A stretch of 64,000 bases of DNA. Source: Bradyrhizobium sp. LHD-71 (GTDB lineage Bacteria; Pseudomonadota; Alphaproteobacteria; Rhizobiales; Xanthobacteraceae). The stretch covers positions 1-64,000 of the forward strand of contig NZ_JAVIFX010000032.1 of NCBI RefSeq assembly GCF_031157255.1, written 5' to 3'. The notes beneath the pieces were generated by a model. That model did not search any database and was not told the DNA's origin. It was given only the letters and a program-made list of their open reading frames with translations. Below are positions 24,706-34,115 of this stretch, one piece after another (position 1 is the stretch's first letter; every line of letters begins with the position of its first letter). Made by a program: the position numbers and the translations under genes.

Positions 24706-26616
24706 ATGACGACTCCTGATCGGGTTACGGGCTCTTCCGTGAGCCGCGCAGGCCTGCGGTTCTGGTCCGCAATCCTCGCCCTCGCGGTTTTCCTCATCGA
24801 TGTCCTGACGCCGCTCGAAGGCGCGGTCGCCGTTCTCTACGTCGTTGCGATCCTGCTCGCTGCGCGGACGAACCGGCGCAATGACATCGTGGTCGCGGCG
24901 AGCGGCTGCGCGGTGCTGACGATCACGGCCTATCTGCTCTCGCATGATCTCCAGCACATCGCCTCGCCGGCCCTTCGTGCCGTGGTGAGCCTTGCGGCCA
25001 TTGCCATCACCACGCTGCTGGCGCTGCAGAATCATGCCGCAACCAATCGCCTGGCGGCGCAGGCGCGCCTGCTCAACCTCTCGCATGACATGATCTTCGT
25101 CCGCGATCGCGCCGGCATGATCAGCTTCTGGAACAAGGCTGCGGAGCAGACCTATGGCTGGCCGTCAGACGATGCGCTGGGGCGGTCCGCCGACGCGTTG
25201 CTGCGGACCAGCTATCCCGACAAGCGAGAGGCAATCGAGCGTGTTCTGCTCGAGACCGGCCGCTGGGAAGGCAGAGTGGAGCAGCGCACGAAGGACGGTG
25301 CCACACTTGCGGTCGATGCGCGCTGGGCCGTGCAGCACGACCATCTCGGCAAGCCGGTCGGCGTGCTCGAAACGCACACCGACGTCACGGATCGCGTGGC
25401 GGCGCACAGCGCGCTGGTGCAGAGCGAGCAGCGATACCGCCGGATGTTCGACGCAAGCCGGATCGGTGTCGTGGAGGAGGACTGGACCGACGTACGCGCC
25501 GCGCTGAAGGCGCTGGACACCGGCGGCGCTGGCCTGCGCGATCATCTGGCACGACATCCCGATATCGTCCGCTCCGCCCGCCGGCTCGCCAGAATCACCG
25601 ATGTCAATCCGGCCATGCAGAAGATGGCGGGCGCGGATGGCTCTTCGGCCTTCATCGCCAATGTCGACAAACTCCTCGGCCAGAATGACCGCAGCTTCCT
25701 CGGCGCATTGCTGGCATTCGCCGAAGGCGAGCCATTTTACGAAGGCGAGACCGAGATCGTCAGGCTGGACGGACGAAAGGTCCCCGTGCTGTTCACGATC
25801 ACCTTTCCGGCTGAGCCGGATGGAGATCGTAACGTGCTCGCCTTCGTCATCGACATCACCGAGCGCAGGCAAGCGCAGGATGCGCTGCTCGCCGCGCAAG
25901 CGGACCTCGCGCATGCGGCACGCGTCGCCACCTTGGGCGAGATCAGCGCCTCTATTGCCCACGAAGTGAACCAGCCGCTGGCAGCGATCGTCACCAGCGG
26001 CGAAGCCGGCCTGCGGTGGCTGCGGCGCGACGTGCCCGATCTGAAGGAGGTCGCGACCACGATGGGCCACGTTGTCGCTCAGGGCCGGCGAGCCAGTGAG
26101 ATCGTGGCCCGCATCCGCAATTTCCTCAAGAAGGCACCGCCCCAGAAGGATCAGCTGCAGATCAGCGAGATCATCGAGGAAGCCACCTCCCTCGTGGCGC
26201 GCGAGTTCGCAAAGGACGACATCGTCCTCGCCATCGAGACGGAACCTGGCTTGCCGCCGATCCGTGGCGACCGGATCCAACTCCAACAGGTGCTCGTCAA
26301 TCTGCTGATCAATGCCGGCCAGGCCATGTCGGGCCAATCCGGTTCCCGCATCGTCACGCTGCGCACCGGCACCGCCGATGGGGAGAGCATCGTCATCACG
26401 GTGCAGGACAGCGGCCCCGGCATCAGCCCTGACGACCTGCCGCGCCTGTTCGATCCGTTCTTTACAACCAAGCACGGCGGAATGGGCATGGGACTTGCGA
26501 TCTGCCGAACGACGGTGGAAGCTCATGGCGGCCAGTTGTCGGCAGAGAGCATCCCCGGCTCGGGAGCGACATTCCGCCTGACACTGCCATTCAGCCAACA
26601 GCACGCCTCGCCATGA
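24706..26616 (+). CDS. membrane-bound PAS sensor histidine kinase
   Basis: A 636-residue kinase. Residues about 15-105 hold several membrane segments (FWSAILALAVFLIDVL, AVAVLYVVAILLAA). Then a PAS domain (about 120-230; MIFVRDRAGMISFWNKAAEQTYGW) and a second, weaker PAS-like region to about 390. The phospho-acceptor box is SIASIAHEVNQPLAAI, with His near residue 419, followed by HATPase boxes NLLINAGQAM, DSGPGISPDDLPRLFDPFFTTK and GMGMGLAICR. This belongs to the FixL/NodV-like group. The stop overlaps the response regulator start (ATGA). Signal unknown. Confidence 0.93.
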   Translation: MTTPDRVTGSSVSRAGLRFWSAILALAVFLIDVLTPLEGAVAVLYVVAILLAARTNRRNDIVVAASGCAVLTITAYLLSHDLQHIASPALRAVVSLAAIAITTLLALQNHAATNRLAAQARLLNLSHDMIFVRDRAGMISFWNKAAEQTYGWPSDDALGRSADALLRTSYPDKREAIERVLLETGRWEGRVEQRTKDGATLAVDARWAVQHDHLGKPVGVLETHTDVTDRVAAHSALVQSEQRYRRMFDASRIGVVEEDWTDVRAALKALDTGGAGLRDHLARHPDIVRSARRLARITDVNPAMQKMAGADGSSAFIANVDKLLGQNDRSFLGALLAFAEGEPFYEGETEIVRLDGRKVPVLFTITFPAEPDGDRNVLAFVIDITERRQAQDALLAAQADLAHAARVATLGEISASIAHEVNQPLAAIVTSGEAGLRWLRRDVPDLKEVATTMGHVVAQGRRASEIVARIRNFLKKAPPQKDQLQISEIIEEATSLVAREFAKDDIVLAIETEPGLPPIRGDRIQLQQVLVNLLINAGQAMSGQSGSRIVTLRTGTADGESIVITVQDSGPGISPDDLPRLFDPFFTTKHGGMGMGLAICRTTVEAHGGQLSAESIPGSGATFRLTLPFSQQHASP

Positions 26617-27284
26617 CACGACCAAGCCAAGCGCATCCGCCGGCCACCCCCTCCAGTTCAGTCGTCATCATCGTCGATGACGACGCGGGCATTCGCGCCT
26701 CGCTCGACAGCCTGTTCAGGTCCGTCGGTCTGGAGACACGCCTTTTCGGTTCACCGGCCGAACTGCTTGGCAGTACGCTGCCTGACGGCCCCGGATGCAT
26801 CGTGTTGGACGTCAGGCTCCCGGGCGTGAGCGGGCTCGACCTCCAGGGCCAGTTGACCCGCCAAGGCATCAACTATCCCATCATCTTCATGACCGGCCAT
26901 GGCGACATACCCATGTCGGTGCGCGCCATGAAGGCCGGCGCGATCGACTTCCTCTCCAAGCCGTTTCGCGACCAGGACATGCTCGACGCCGTGACCGCGG
27001 CGCTCGAGCGCGACGCGCAGCATCGTGCCGAAGCCGCGGCGAAGGAGGATATCCGGGCTCAATACGAGACCTTGACTGCACGCGAGCGCGAGGTCATGGG
27101 CCATGTTACCGCCGGGTTGATGAACAAGCAGGTCGCCGGCCTGATCGGCCTGAGCGAGATCACGGTCAAGATCCACCGCGGGAACGTCATGCGCAAGATG
27201 GGCGTTAAGTCGCTGGCCGACCTCGTTCGCAAGGCCGAGGCGCTCGGGGTTTCCCAGACCCGCAGGACTACGGACCAAACCTGA
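26613..27284 (+). CDS. FixJ/NodW-type response regulator
   Basis: A 223-residue response regulator: receiver domain (phospho-Asp66 in CIVLDVRLPG, with the acidic pocket DDD and the conserved Lys in FLSKPF), then a LuxR-type helix-turn-helix, TAREREVMGHVTAGLMNKQVAGLIGLSEITVKIHRGNVMRKM. It is the output partner of the upstream kinase, coupled by ATGA. Target genes are not shown; a palindrome 280 bases before the kinase gene could be one site. Confidence 0.95.
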   Translation: MTRPSQAHPPATPSSSVVIIVDDDAGIRASLDSLFRSVGLETRLFGSPAELLGSTLPDGPGCIVLDVRLPGVSGLDLQGQLTRQGINYPIIFMTGHGDIPMSVRAMKAGAIDFLSKPFRDQDMLDAVTAALERDAQHRAEAAAKEDIRAQYETLTAREREVMGHVTAGLMNKQVAGLIGLSEITVKIHRGNVMRKMGVKSLADLVRKAEALGVSQTRRTTDQT

Positions 27285-27386
27285 GTATAGTTTCGGCAAG
27301 GCTCCTCCGCGGTCATATAAGGTGCCATCGGCCGCGCAAATGGGAGATTCCCTCCTTGCGGAACACCGCGGCCAGGATGTGTGCCA

Positions 27387-27767
27387 ATGGGCAAGACCCC
27401 GGTGATTGCGATCGTGGACGACGACGAAGGCGTTCGCACCTCGCTCACGAGCCTGGTGCGTTCGCTCGGCTATGAGGCGCATGCCTATGAATCCGGGGTC
27501 GATTTCCTGCGGCAACCGCCGGGAAACGATCCGGAATGCATGATCGCCGACGTCCAGATGCCGGCCATGACCGGTGACGAGTTGCAGGCGCAGCTGGTTG
27601 CCTCTGGCCGCCGTTTCCCGATCATCTTCATGACGGCGTTTCCCAGCGAGACCGTCCGCCAGCGCGTGATGGCGGCAGGCGCGCATTGCTATCTCGGCAA
27701 GCCCTCGAGCGGCGACGAGATCATCCGCTGCCTCGAAGAAGCGCTGGCGGGTGACGCAACGCATTAG
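27387..27767 (+). CDS. single-domain response regulator
   Basis: A 126-residue receiver domain with no output module. Phospho-Asp55 is in CMIADVQMPA; DDDEG and the conserved Lys (LGKPSSGDE) complete the pocket. It lies 102 bases after the FixJ-type regulator on the same strand. Such receivers act as phosphate sinks or relays, so it may tune the adjacent kinase. An upstream in-frame GTG at 27381 is an alternative start. Confidence 0.92.
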   Translation: MGKTPVIAIVDDDEGVRTSLTSLVRSLGYEAHAYESGVDFLRQPPGNDPECMIADVQMPAMTGDELQAQLVASGRRFPIIFMTAFPSETVRQRVMAAGAHCYLGKPSSGDEIIRCLEEALAGDATH

Positions 27768-27920
27768 TCGCCGTGTCATGAGCGCGCCGGCCAGATGCCC
27801 AACGTGCATTCCGGCAATCAGATTGATGGCCCGGAAATACCGGCCATAGCGCAAGCTTCATAATCGCGCGACGTCACGACATTGGCGGTACCACCTTCGC
27901 CGCCGAAGGGATGCTGCGCA

Positions 27921-28225
27921 ATGCAAGTGAACTCCGGCAGTGCCGTCGCCGAGATGCGACCATCGGTCTTCGCCGGCTTTCCGGCGAGTTCCTGGGCTTT
28001 CGCGCTGCGGCTCTGGCTGGCAATGCCCATTGAGCTCTATGTGAGCTTTTGGCTTGAGCTCGAATCGCCATCCTCGGCGGCGCTGACCGTCGCGGTGCTG
28101 GCGCTGCCCACGCGCGGCCAAGGCATGGAAAAGGCCGGCTACCGGCTGGTCGCGACAGCTATCGGCGTGGCGGCATCGATTGCGATCGCTGGCGTGTTCT
28201 CGCAGACCGGCGGTCTGCTGCTGGC
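27921..28225 (+). pseudogene. FUSC/aromatic-acid exporter, N-terminal fragment
   Basis: About 100 residues matching the start of a FUSC-type (YccS/AaeB-like) inner-membrane exporter: FALRLWLAMPIELYVSFWLELESPSSAALTVAVLALPTRGQGMEKAGYRLVATAIG, here only the N-terminal membrane segments and the TRGQ loop. Family members are 600-700 residues. At about 28225 the match stops in mid helix, and from 28226 the DNA encodes a HlyD-type protein in another frame. The frame runs on to 28358 without meaning. The rest of the gene was lost in a deletion. Confidence 0.75.
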
Positions 28226-29179
28226 GTCGCACCGCAGATCTCGGGCAAGATCGTGGAGCTGCGGGTGGCCGACAACCAGTTCGTCCACAAGGGCGACGTC
28301 CTCTACGTCATCGATCCCTTCGACTTCGACGTCGCCGTCCGCATCGACAAGGCGCTAGTCGACCAGCGGGCGGCGGATCTGGAGGTGAAGCAGGCCGAGT
28401 TCGACCGTCGCCAGCACCTGTCGGACCTAGCCACAACGCCGGAGGAGCAGCAGATCTTTGCCGGCAATGCAGCGCAGGCGAAAGCTGCGTTCGAGGCTGC
28501 GGCGCATCAGCTCGCACAGGCGGAGCTGAACCTGAAGCGGACCAATGTGGTCAGCCCAGTCGACGGCTACGTCACCAACCTGCTGCTGCGCGTGGGTGAC
28601 TATGCGACAACAGGTGTGAGCAATATCTCCGTCATCGATTCCAACAGCTTCTGGATCGACGGCTATTTTGAAGAGACCAAGATGGCGTGCGTCTGCGTCG
28701 GCGATCGCGCGGAGGCGCAGCTCATCGGCTATTCCAGGCCTATCATCGGACACGTGAAGACCGTGACGCGCGGCGTGAGCGTGTCGAACGCCGCGGCCGG
28801 CACGCAAGGCCTGCCCAATGTCGACCCGATTTACACCTGGGTGCGGCTTGCACAGCGTGTTCCCGTTCGCCTCGCCATCGACACGGTGCCGGTGGACGTG
28901 CCGCTCGTCTCCGGCATGACCGCCACGGTGACGATCCGGCAACCCAGCGCGGATGATCGGCAAAGCTGGACCCGACGCTTCGGTGCTGCGCTGGTGAATC
29001 CGATCTTCGACGTGCTCGGCGCTGGCGAGCCACCGCGCCGGGATTGCCTCCAATCTGCGCCCCAACAACCTGCCCAGGTCAGCGCACTTCCCTATGCCCG
29101 GGTGCCCCCGATCCCGTCGGCGGCAATGCTCGCGCCGGGTCTCACGCCCGGCATCGATGCTTCGCCTCGGCTGCCCTGA
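28226..29179 (+). pseudogene. HlyD/AaeA-type membrane fusion protein lacking its N-terminus
   Basis: About 317 residues of a periplasmic adaptor (EmrA/AaeA-like). The frame starts in the middle of the biotinyl-lipoyl region, VAPQISGKIVELRVADNQFVHKGDVLYVIDPFDF, continues with a coiled-coil hairpin (about 50-100) and the second lipoyl half VVSPVDGYVTNLLLRVGDYATTG, then beta-barrel sequences. The membrane anchor and first lipoyl strand are missing. A GTG at 28253 could start a truncated product. In intact clusters this gene follows the FUSC exporter; the same deletion removed the 3' end of one and the 5' end of the other. Confidence 0.75.
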
Positions 29180-29428
29180 ATAAAGACGCCGCACAACAAT
29201 CCTAAATCGAAGCCGCACGCGTGACGAGAGATTGGATTCCACGCAAGCCATTGATTTACTTGCGTAAACATCCGCCTTGCGATCTCCGGCCGCAGCCGCT
29301 GCATTCGCAAAATCTAACACGATTTAAGCAACTCTAACGAGCCTTGTGACGTCTTCAGACCTATCGTTCGACATGGACGAATGACAGCTGCAGTCGCGGC
29401 GGCAGTTGTATCAAGGACGGGACGAGCG

Positions 29429-30442
29429 ATGTTCACCGAAATGCAAGCGGCGGGCGCCCGGTTGACGTATCAACCCAGCCCGCACGAACCGGATCTTCCT
29501 CGGGACCCCCGCGCATTTCCCCACGAGCGACGATGGCGCCAGCCCGAGCGACGAACTGGCAATGGGCGCGAGGACATTATGATCTCGCGTTGGACCTCCA
29601 CGCAGACGACGATGTGGCGGGAGGAAGCGACGACGCCTGCCGACCGCTACTTCTTCGCCATCGCCCTGAAGACGACTCGCCTCAAGCTGACCAGAGGCGC
29701 CCTAACCCTATTCGACGGCATCATGCCTGCCGGCACGCTCTATGTCGGCGCGCCGTCGAAGCTGCTTAGCGCACAGTTCCATGCGCCATGCGATTTCCTG
29801 CACTTCCACGTTCCGGCCAAATGTCTGCCGTCGCTGGGAACGGGAAAGCGATCGGTCAGGTCCGACGAGCTGAACGACCTCATTCTGCTGCGCGACCCGT
29901 TCGCCGACCAGCTCGCAAAGGCGCTGACCGAGCGTGACCATCTGGTCGATCCGGACTTCGCGCGCTGCATCGCTCAAACCCTGGCAATGCATCTGGCCCG
30001 GCGCGAAGTCCCACGCACGAAGGTCAACGCTCTGCCGAAATGGCGTCTGCGCCGCATCGAGGACTATGTCAGGACGCATTTCGACCACTGCATCAGCCTA
30101 TCGGACCTTGCCGGCGTCGCGGGGTTATCGCGGATGCATTTTGCGGCGCAGTTCCGGGCCGCAACCGGATATCGGCCGCGCGAATACCTGCTGCATCAGC
30201 GCATCGAGCAGGCGAAAACCCTGCTGCTGAACTCCGAGACGTCCCTGGCCGAGGTGGCGTTGGCGGTCGGCTTCTGCACGCAGGCGCATTTCTCCACCGT
30301 CTTCAAGCGGATTACGGGGAATACCCCGGCTCGCTGGCGATGCGCCAGCCGGAACGCGCTGGTCTCGCCGGCGCCGGCCGGCGACGATCCAGCTTCGGGA
30401 CGCAAGGCCGTGTCTCACGTTCTTCCGGCTACGCTGTCGTGA
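29429..30442 (+). CDS. AraC-family transcriptional regulator
   Basis: A 337-residue AraC activator. C-terminal double helix-turn-helix: ISLSDLAGVAGLSRMHFAAQFRAATGYRPREYL and TSLAEVALAVGFCTQAHFSTVFKRITGNTPARWR. The N-terminal part shows the AraC-binding-like layout of LKLTRGALTLFDGIMPAGTLYVGAP. ATG 29429 has a purine-rich site (AAGGACGGGA); an earlier in-frame start at 29381 has none. A strong terminator follows at 30572-30611. Its DNA-binding half closely resembles the AraC protein at 23459-24277. Confidence 0.9.
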   Translation: MFTEMQAAGARLTYQPSPHEPDLPRDPRAFPHERRWRQPERRTGNGREDIMISRWTSTQTTMWREEATTPADRYFFAIALKTTRLKLTRGALTLFDGIMPAGTLYVGAPSKLLSAQFHAPCDFLHFHVPAKCLPSLGTGKRSVRSDELNDLILLRDPFADQLAKALTERDHLVDPDFARCIAQTLAMHLARREVPRTKVNALPKWRLRRIEDYVRTHFDHCISLSDLAGVAGLSRMHFAAQFRAATGYRPREYLLHQRIEQAKTLLLNSETSLAEVALAVGFCTQAHFSTVFKRITGNTPARWRCASRNALVSPAPAGDDPASGRKAVSHVLPATLS

Positions 30443-30571
30443 ATCATGCGAAATGAGAAACAACCTTCTTACTTGAAATACTTCCTCCACCCGATCGGCG
30501 ATGCTGCAGGTGTTAGTGACTAAGACCCCAAGTCACGGCTCGCGCCTTTCCTCCCAGGCCTACGAGCATTA

Positions 30572-30611
30572 GGGCCGTCCTCTTCCCCAAGGAGGACGGC
30601 CCCCTTTTTTT
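30572..30611 (+). terminator. intrinsic terminator after the AraC gene
   Basis: An 11-bp perfect stem, GGGCCGTCCTC (30572-30582) with GAGGACGGCCC (30592-30602), followed by CC and seven T (30605-30611). It ends plus-strand transcription and sits 50 bases before the end of the converging malonate operon. Confidence 0.92.
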
Positions 30612-30660
30612 CGGCGGCTCGCGCGCGACGTTCGAGACCTGAAGGAATTGACGGAATGGT

Positions 30661-31599
30661 CTAGTCGCCGAGATGACGCGAAAGCCAAGTGCGCACACCC
30701 TCAAGACTCCTGAAATCATCCAGCGAATGTGCCGGCAGATCGGGCCGGATGCCCCTGACCATCGCGCTCAGCGCATGTCCCGGCCCAAGCTCCAGGAACG
30801 CCGTGGCGCCCGCCTCCAGACAGGCCTGCAGGCAGCTCTCCCATTGCACGGTTTGCGAGATCTGCGCGGCGAGCTTGTCGAGACCGGTTTCCGCGGAAGC
30901 GATGGGCGCGCCGTCGATGCCGCTCAGGACACGCGCACCGCCGGCCGGCGGGAACTCCACACATGCTGATCGCAGGATGTCGCGAAATTCGGCCGATGCC
31001 GCAGCGAGCCGTTGCGTGTGGGAGGCGACCTCGACAGGCAGATCGACGATTCTTGGCCCATGCATCGCCCTTGCAGCCACGGCGATCCCGTTCAACGCCT
31101 CGCGGCTGCCGCCGATCACGAAGGCATCGCCCGGATTGACGATGGCGATCGCCGCACCGTAGCGCTCGCAAAGCCGGTCGACGTCGCCGCGCGAGAGTCC
31201 GCGCACAAAGACCAGTCCGTCGCCGGCGCGCGTGGCCGCATCCATGGCTTCTGCCCGGCGCGCCACGATGTTGAGCGTATCCGGTGGTTCAAACAGACCG
31301 CCGACGCCCCAGGCCGCGACCTCGCCGACACTATAGCCTGCGACGATGGCGCCGTTCGGAATGGAAGCTGCGAGCGCTGCCGACGCGGCCAGCGCCTGCA
31401 AGGTGCATAGGATCTGGCCGGCGCGGTTGCGATGCAGAGCTTCATCGGTTTCGCTGCGCACGAACGCGCGCGGATCGCTGGCGCCCAGCAATGTCGCCGC
31501 GTGCGGAAACAGGTGCGCAGCCTCCGGCACATCGCCGGTCAGAGCGAACATGTCGCGGTGCTGCCTGCCTTGTCCCGCACACAGGATCGCCAGCGTCAT
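30661..31599 (-). CDS. mdcH: malonate decarboxylase malonyl-CoA:ACP transacylase (MdcH)
   Basis: A 312-residue acyltransferase that charges the malonate decarboxylase carrier protein with malonyl groups to start the cycle. FabD-like features: AGQGRQ near the N-terminus, the nucleophile elbow GYSVGE, and the catalytic His in VEVASHTQRL; C-terminal ELGPGHALSAM is family-typical. Last gene of the operon. It starts 10 bases past the broken mdcF gene. Confidence 0.92.
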   Translation of the reverse strand: MTLAILCAGQGRQHRDMFALTGDVPEAAHLFPHAATLLGASDPRAFVRSETDEALHRNRAGQILCTLQALAASAALAASIPNGAIVAGYSVGEVAAWGVGGLFEPPDTLNIVARRAEAMDAATRAGDGLVFVRGLSRGDVDRLCERYGAAIAIVNPGDAFVIGGSREALNGIAVAARAMHGPRIVDLPVEVASHTQRLAAASAEFRDILRSACVEFPPAGGARVLSGIDGAPIASAETGLDKLAAQISQTVQWESCLQACLEAGATAFLELGPGHALSAMVRGIRPDLPAHSLDDFRSLEGVRTWLSRHLGD

Positions 31600-31608
31600 G
31601 GTTGCGGC

Positions 31609-32557
31609 CTAGCTAGGAAAGAGCATGGCAATCGCGATCGCCAGCGTGATCGCACTCACGCCAGTGCTCGCGATGACCACGGAGCCCACCGTCGCGGAAT
31701 CCAACCGATAGTTGACGGCAAACAGGATGCCGAAAAAGCCGGAGGGTACCGCGGCAAGCAGAATGGCCGTCCTCGCGGTATCGGGCGAGATCGGGACGAC
31801 ATGAGTGACTGCAATGGCAGCGAGCGGCCGAACGATGTCCGCAGTCACCGTTGCGGCTGCGACCTTCAAGTTCAGCTGGAACCGGTGCGCCGACAGAATC
31901 GCGCCGGTCAGGAACAGGGCGACGCCCGCGGCCGAGCTGCCGATCAGCGCGAGGCACGCATGGGCGAGCGCATCAAGGCTGACATTCGATAGCGAGAACA
32001 TGATGCCGAGCGCGGGGCGCGAGCACCACGGGCTTTGTGATTGCGCGGCCGATGGCGGTCAGGATCTGCCGTAACGCCATGTTTTCGCCGCGCGCCTTGG
32101 CGGTGTCCATTTCCGCGATGATCAGGGTCACCGGGCTGATCAGGATCGAACCGGTCGCCAATGCGACGGCGACTGGAACGACTCCGGCCGGTCCGACGAT
32201 GGAGGTCAGGATCGGAAGACCGACGCCAGCAAGATTCGGGAAGCCGATCGTCAATGCCTGGATCGACGCATCGGGCCGCGAGACCTTGGCCAGGCCGCGC
32301 GCGGCAAGATACCAGGCGACATAAAGCAGCGCCATCGTCACGGCCAGGACGATGAAGAGCGGAATCTGCTCGATCATTTCCTTGCGCGGCGCAGATGCGG
32401 TCGCCGCGAACAGCGATGCCGGCACGGCAAAATCCATCACCAGCGCATTGAGCGCATCGACGTGGAGATTGTCGACGATATGAAGCCTGCCGGCGGCATA
32501 TCCCAGCAGCAGGACGAAGAACACCGGCACCAGCGCCATCAGGATTGCATTGGACAT
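31609..32557 (-). pseudogene. mdcF: malonate transporter MdcF, frameshifted
   Basis: A membrane transporter of the AEC (auxin efflux carrier) family that imports malonate. The N-terminal 180 codons are read from ATG 32557 (ILMALVPVFFVLLLGYAAGRL through VGLPILTSIVGPAGV). The rest is in the next frame (SSAAGVALFLTGAILSAHRF to IAIAMLFPS). The break is in a G-run at 32014-32017 (CCCC on the coding strand), where three C would restore VLAPALGIM. The 949-base length is 3n+1, as a one-base insertion predicts; repaired it would be 315 residues, the normal size. Real mutation or sequencing error cannot be told apart. Confidence 0.85.
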
Positions 32558-33438
32558 CAGCGCTCCGCTCCCTCTTCGGCACCGACGAAGAGCGACATGG
32601 CGAGCAGGTCTGCCGATCCACCGGGGCTGAGACGGCGGGCCACGAAACTGTCATGGATCGATCGCGCGCGTTCACGCCATCCCGCCGCACGCACGCCGCC
32701 GGCCTCGATGAACTGGCGCGCCGCGCGGTGTGCGAAGCGAAGCCCGTCGAGCCCGCCCCGATGCAACAGGTTTGTGTCTTCGACGGACGCGATCAGCGCA
32801 AAGCAGGCCTCGACCCGGGCAGCTTCCGCGTCCCCTGGCACGGCTGACATAGCCCTCCGCAAGGCGGGCAAGCCGATCCGGTAGATGCTGGGAAATCCAC
32901 TCGCCGCCTCGAGACTGGCGCCGCCCGCATGGAAACGGCGCCGTACGGCGCGGCCGTGGCTGTGCAGCAGCAGCGGACCATCGATGATACCGGCGCCCCA
33001 GCGGCGAGCCACGACGTCGCCGAGCGGCAGGACCGGATCGGCCAACCCGCCGGCCCGCGCACCGGCCGCCGCACACAACAGGCCGAGCCCGAAGATCGCG
33101 CCGCGATGCGTGTTGACGCCGTCTGTCGCTGCAAACATCGCCCGCTCGGCGTCGAGACCGATGATCCGCAACCGTCCCATGCCGCAACCGCGCGCGCCCG
33201 CCTCGGCAAGGGATTGCAGATAGGGCTTGATCGCCTCGGCGCTCCGTCGAAACGTACCCGCATCCATGTCGTCGTGACTGCCTTTGTCGACATGACTCAC
33301 CAGCCCCGGCTTCGGCCAGGTTTCCAGCTCCATGACGAGACAATCGGCAGCGAGATCGCCGATGGCCGAGACATCGGGCGCAGGTCGCGCCCGGCGTGGA
33401 GCCAGCGGTTCAGCGCCACGCAAGGCTGCGGTGATCAT
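32557..33438 (-). CDS. mdcB: triphosphoribosyl-dephospho-CoA synthase (MdcB)
   Basis: A 293-residue CitG/MdcB-family enzyme that makes the 2'-(5''-triphosphoribosyl)-3'-dephospho-CoA precursor of the malonate decarboxylase prosthetic group from dephospho-CoA and ATP. Family motifs: ELETWPKPGLVSHVDKGSHDDMD, TDGVNTHRGAIFGLGLLCAAAG, and SVEDTNLLHRGG. Its ATG overlaps mdcG (ATGA), and its stop overlaps the mdcF ATG by one base, so all three are coupled. Confidence 0.93.
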   Translation of the reverse strand: MITAALRGAEPLAPRRARPAPDVSAIGDLAADCLVMELETWPKPGLVSHVDKGSHDDMDAGTFRRSAEAIKPYLQSLAEAGARGCGMGRLRIIGLDAERAMFAATDGVNTHRGAIFGLGLLCAAAGARAGGLADPVLPLGDVVARRWGAGIIDGPLLLHSHGRAVRRRFHAGGASLEAASGFPSIYRIGLPALRRAMSAVPGDAEAARVEACFALIASVEDTNLLHRGGLDGLRFAHRAARQFIEAGGVRAAGWRERARSIHDSFVARRLSPGGSADLLAMSLFVGAEEGAER

Positions 33439-34115
33439 GATCCCGTCGCTCCCGAGATGAACTGGTCCCTGTTCAGAAGGGCCACGCCGTCGAGGCTCTT
33501 GACCAGAAGCTCGCTCGCACCTGCATAGAATTCGCGCCAGTTCACCGCCGCGCCATCGGCGCGCATCAGCTCGCCATCGAGCCGCATCGGGGCTTCGATC
33601 TCGATCGCCGCCAGATCGGCGACAAGGCGATCCAGGTCGGTTTCGGGTCGCGTCTCGAACAGGAGGTCGAGATCCGAGCTCGCGGTGACGTAGTCAAGCC
33701 CGGTCATCGCCTGCCATGCGAGGCTGCCGAACGCGCGCGCGGGCGTCGAATGCCGAAGCGCGAGCTCCTCGAGCCGATCGAGCGTGGGCCGCCAGCACGG
33801 CGGCGCGGACGCATGCGCCTTCCTCAGCGACGGGGGTCTCGCAACCGCGATGATGTCATCGCGCCCGGCGAGAAAGGAGAGCCGCTTCTTGCCGGCGGAC
33901 GGGGGCAGCGGCAAGCCCAGCGCGAGACCGGTTGCCTCGGATGGCAGCGCACGCCGCCTGATTGTCGGCCATCCCAGTTCTGCCCAGTAAAGGACGAGGG
34001 GATCGCACGCGAGTTCGCCATGCGGTTCGAGCATCGCGCGCCAACCTTTCGGGCTGACGAAGACGAGGTCGTGACGACCGGCCGGACGCTCAGCGGATTT
34101 GCAGGGCGAGATCAC
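33435..34115 (-). CDS. mdcG: phosphoribosyl-dephospho-CoA transferase (MdcG)
   Basis: A nucleotidyltransferase (about 226 residues) that attaches the prosthetic group to a Ser of the carrier protein MdcC. It has the RHDLVFVSPKGW start, LGLPLPPSAGKKRLSF, and the nucleotidyltransferase motif YVTASSDLDLLFE with two catalytic Asp. The frame opens at 34187, but GTG 34115 has a GGAG site 8 bases before it, giving a start inside the 3' end of mdcE (26-base overlap). The exact start is a judgement. Confidence 0.87.
   Translation of the reverse strand: MISPCKSAERPAGRHDLVFVSPKGWRAMLEPHGELACDPLVLYWAELGWPTIRRRALPSEATGLALGLPLPPSAGKKRLSFLAGRDDIIAVARPPSLRKAHASAPPCWRPTLDRLEELALRHSTPARAFGSLAWQAMTGLDYVTASSDLDLLFETRPETDLDRLVADLAAIEIEAPMRLDGELMRADGAAVNWREFYAGASELLVKSLDGVALLNRDQFISGATGS

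Noticed and set aside
28226-29179. Idea that FUSC and HlyD parts make a novel fusion protein
   Set aside because: The two parts are in different reading frames, and both are cut inside conserved domains.
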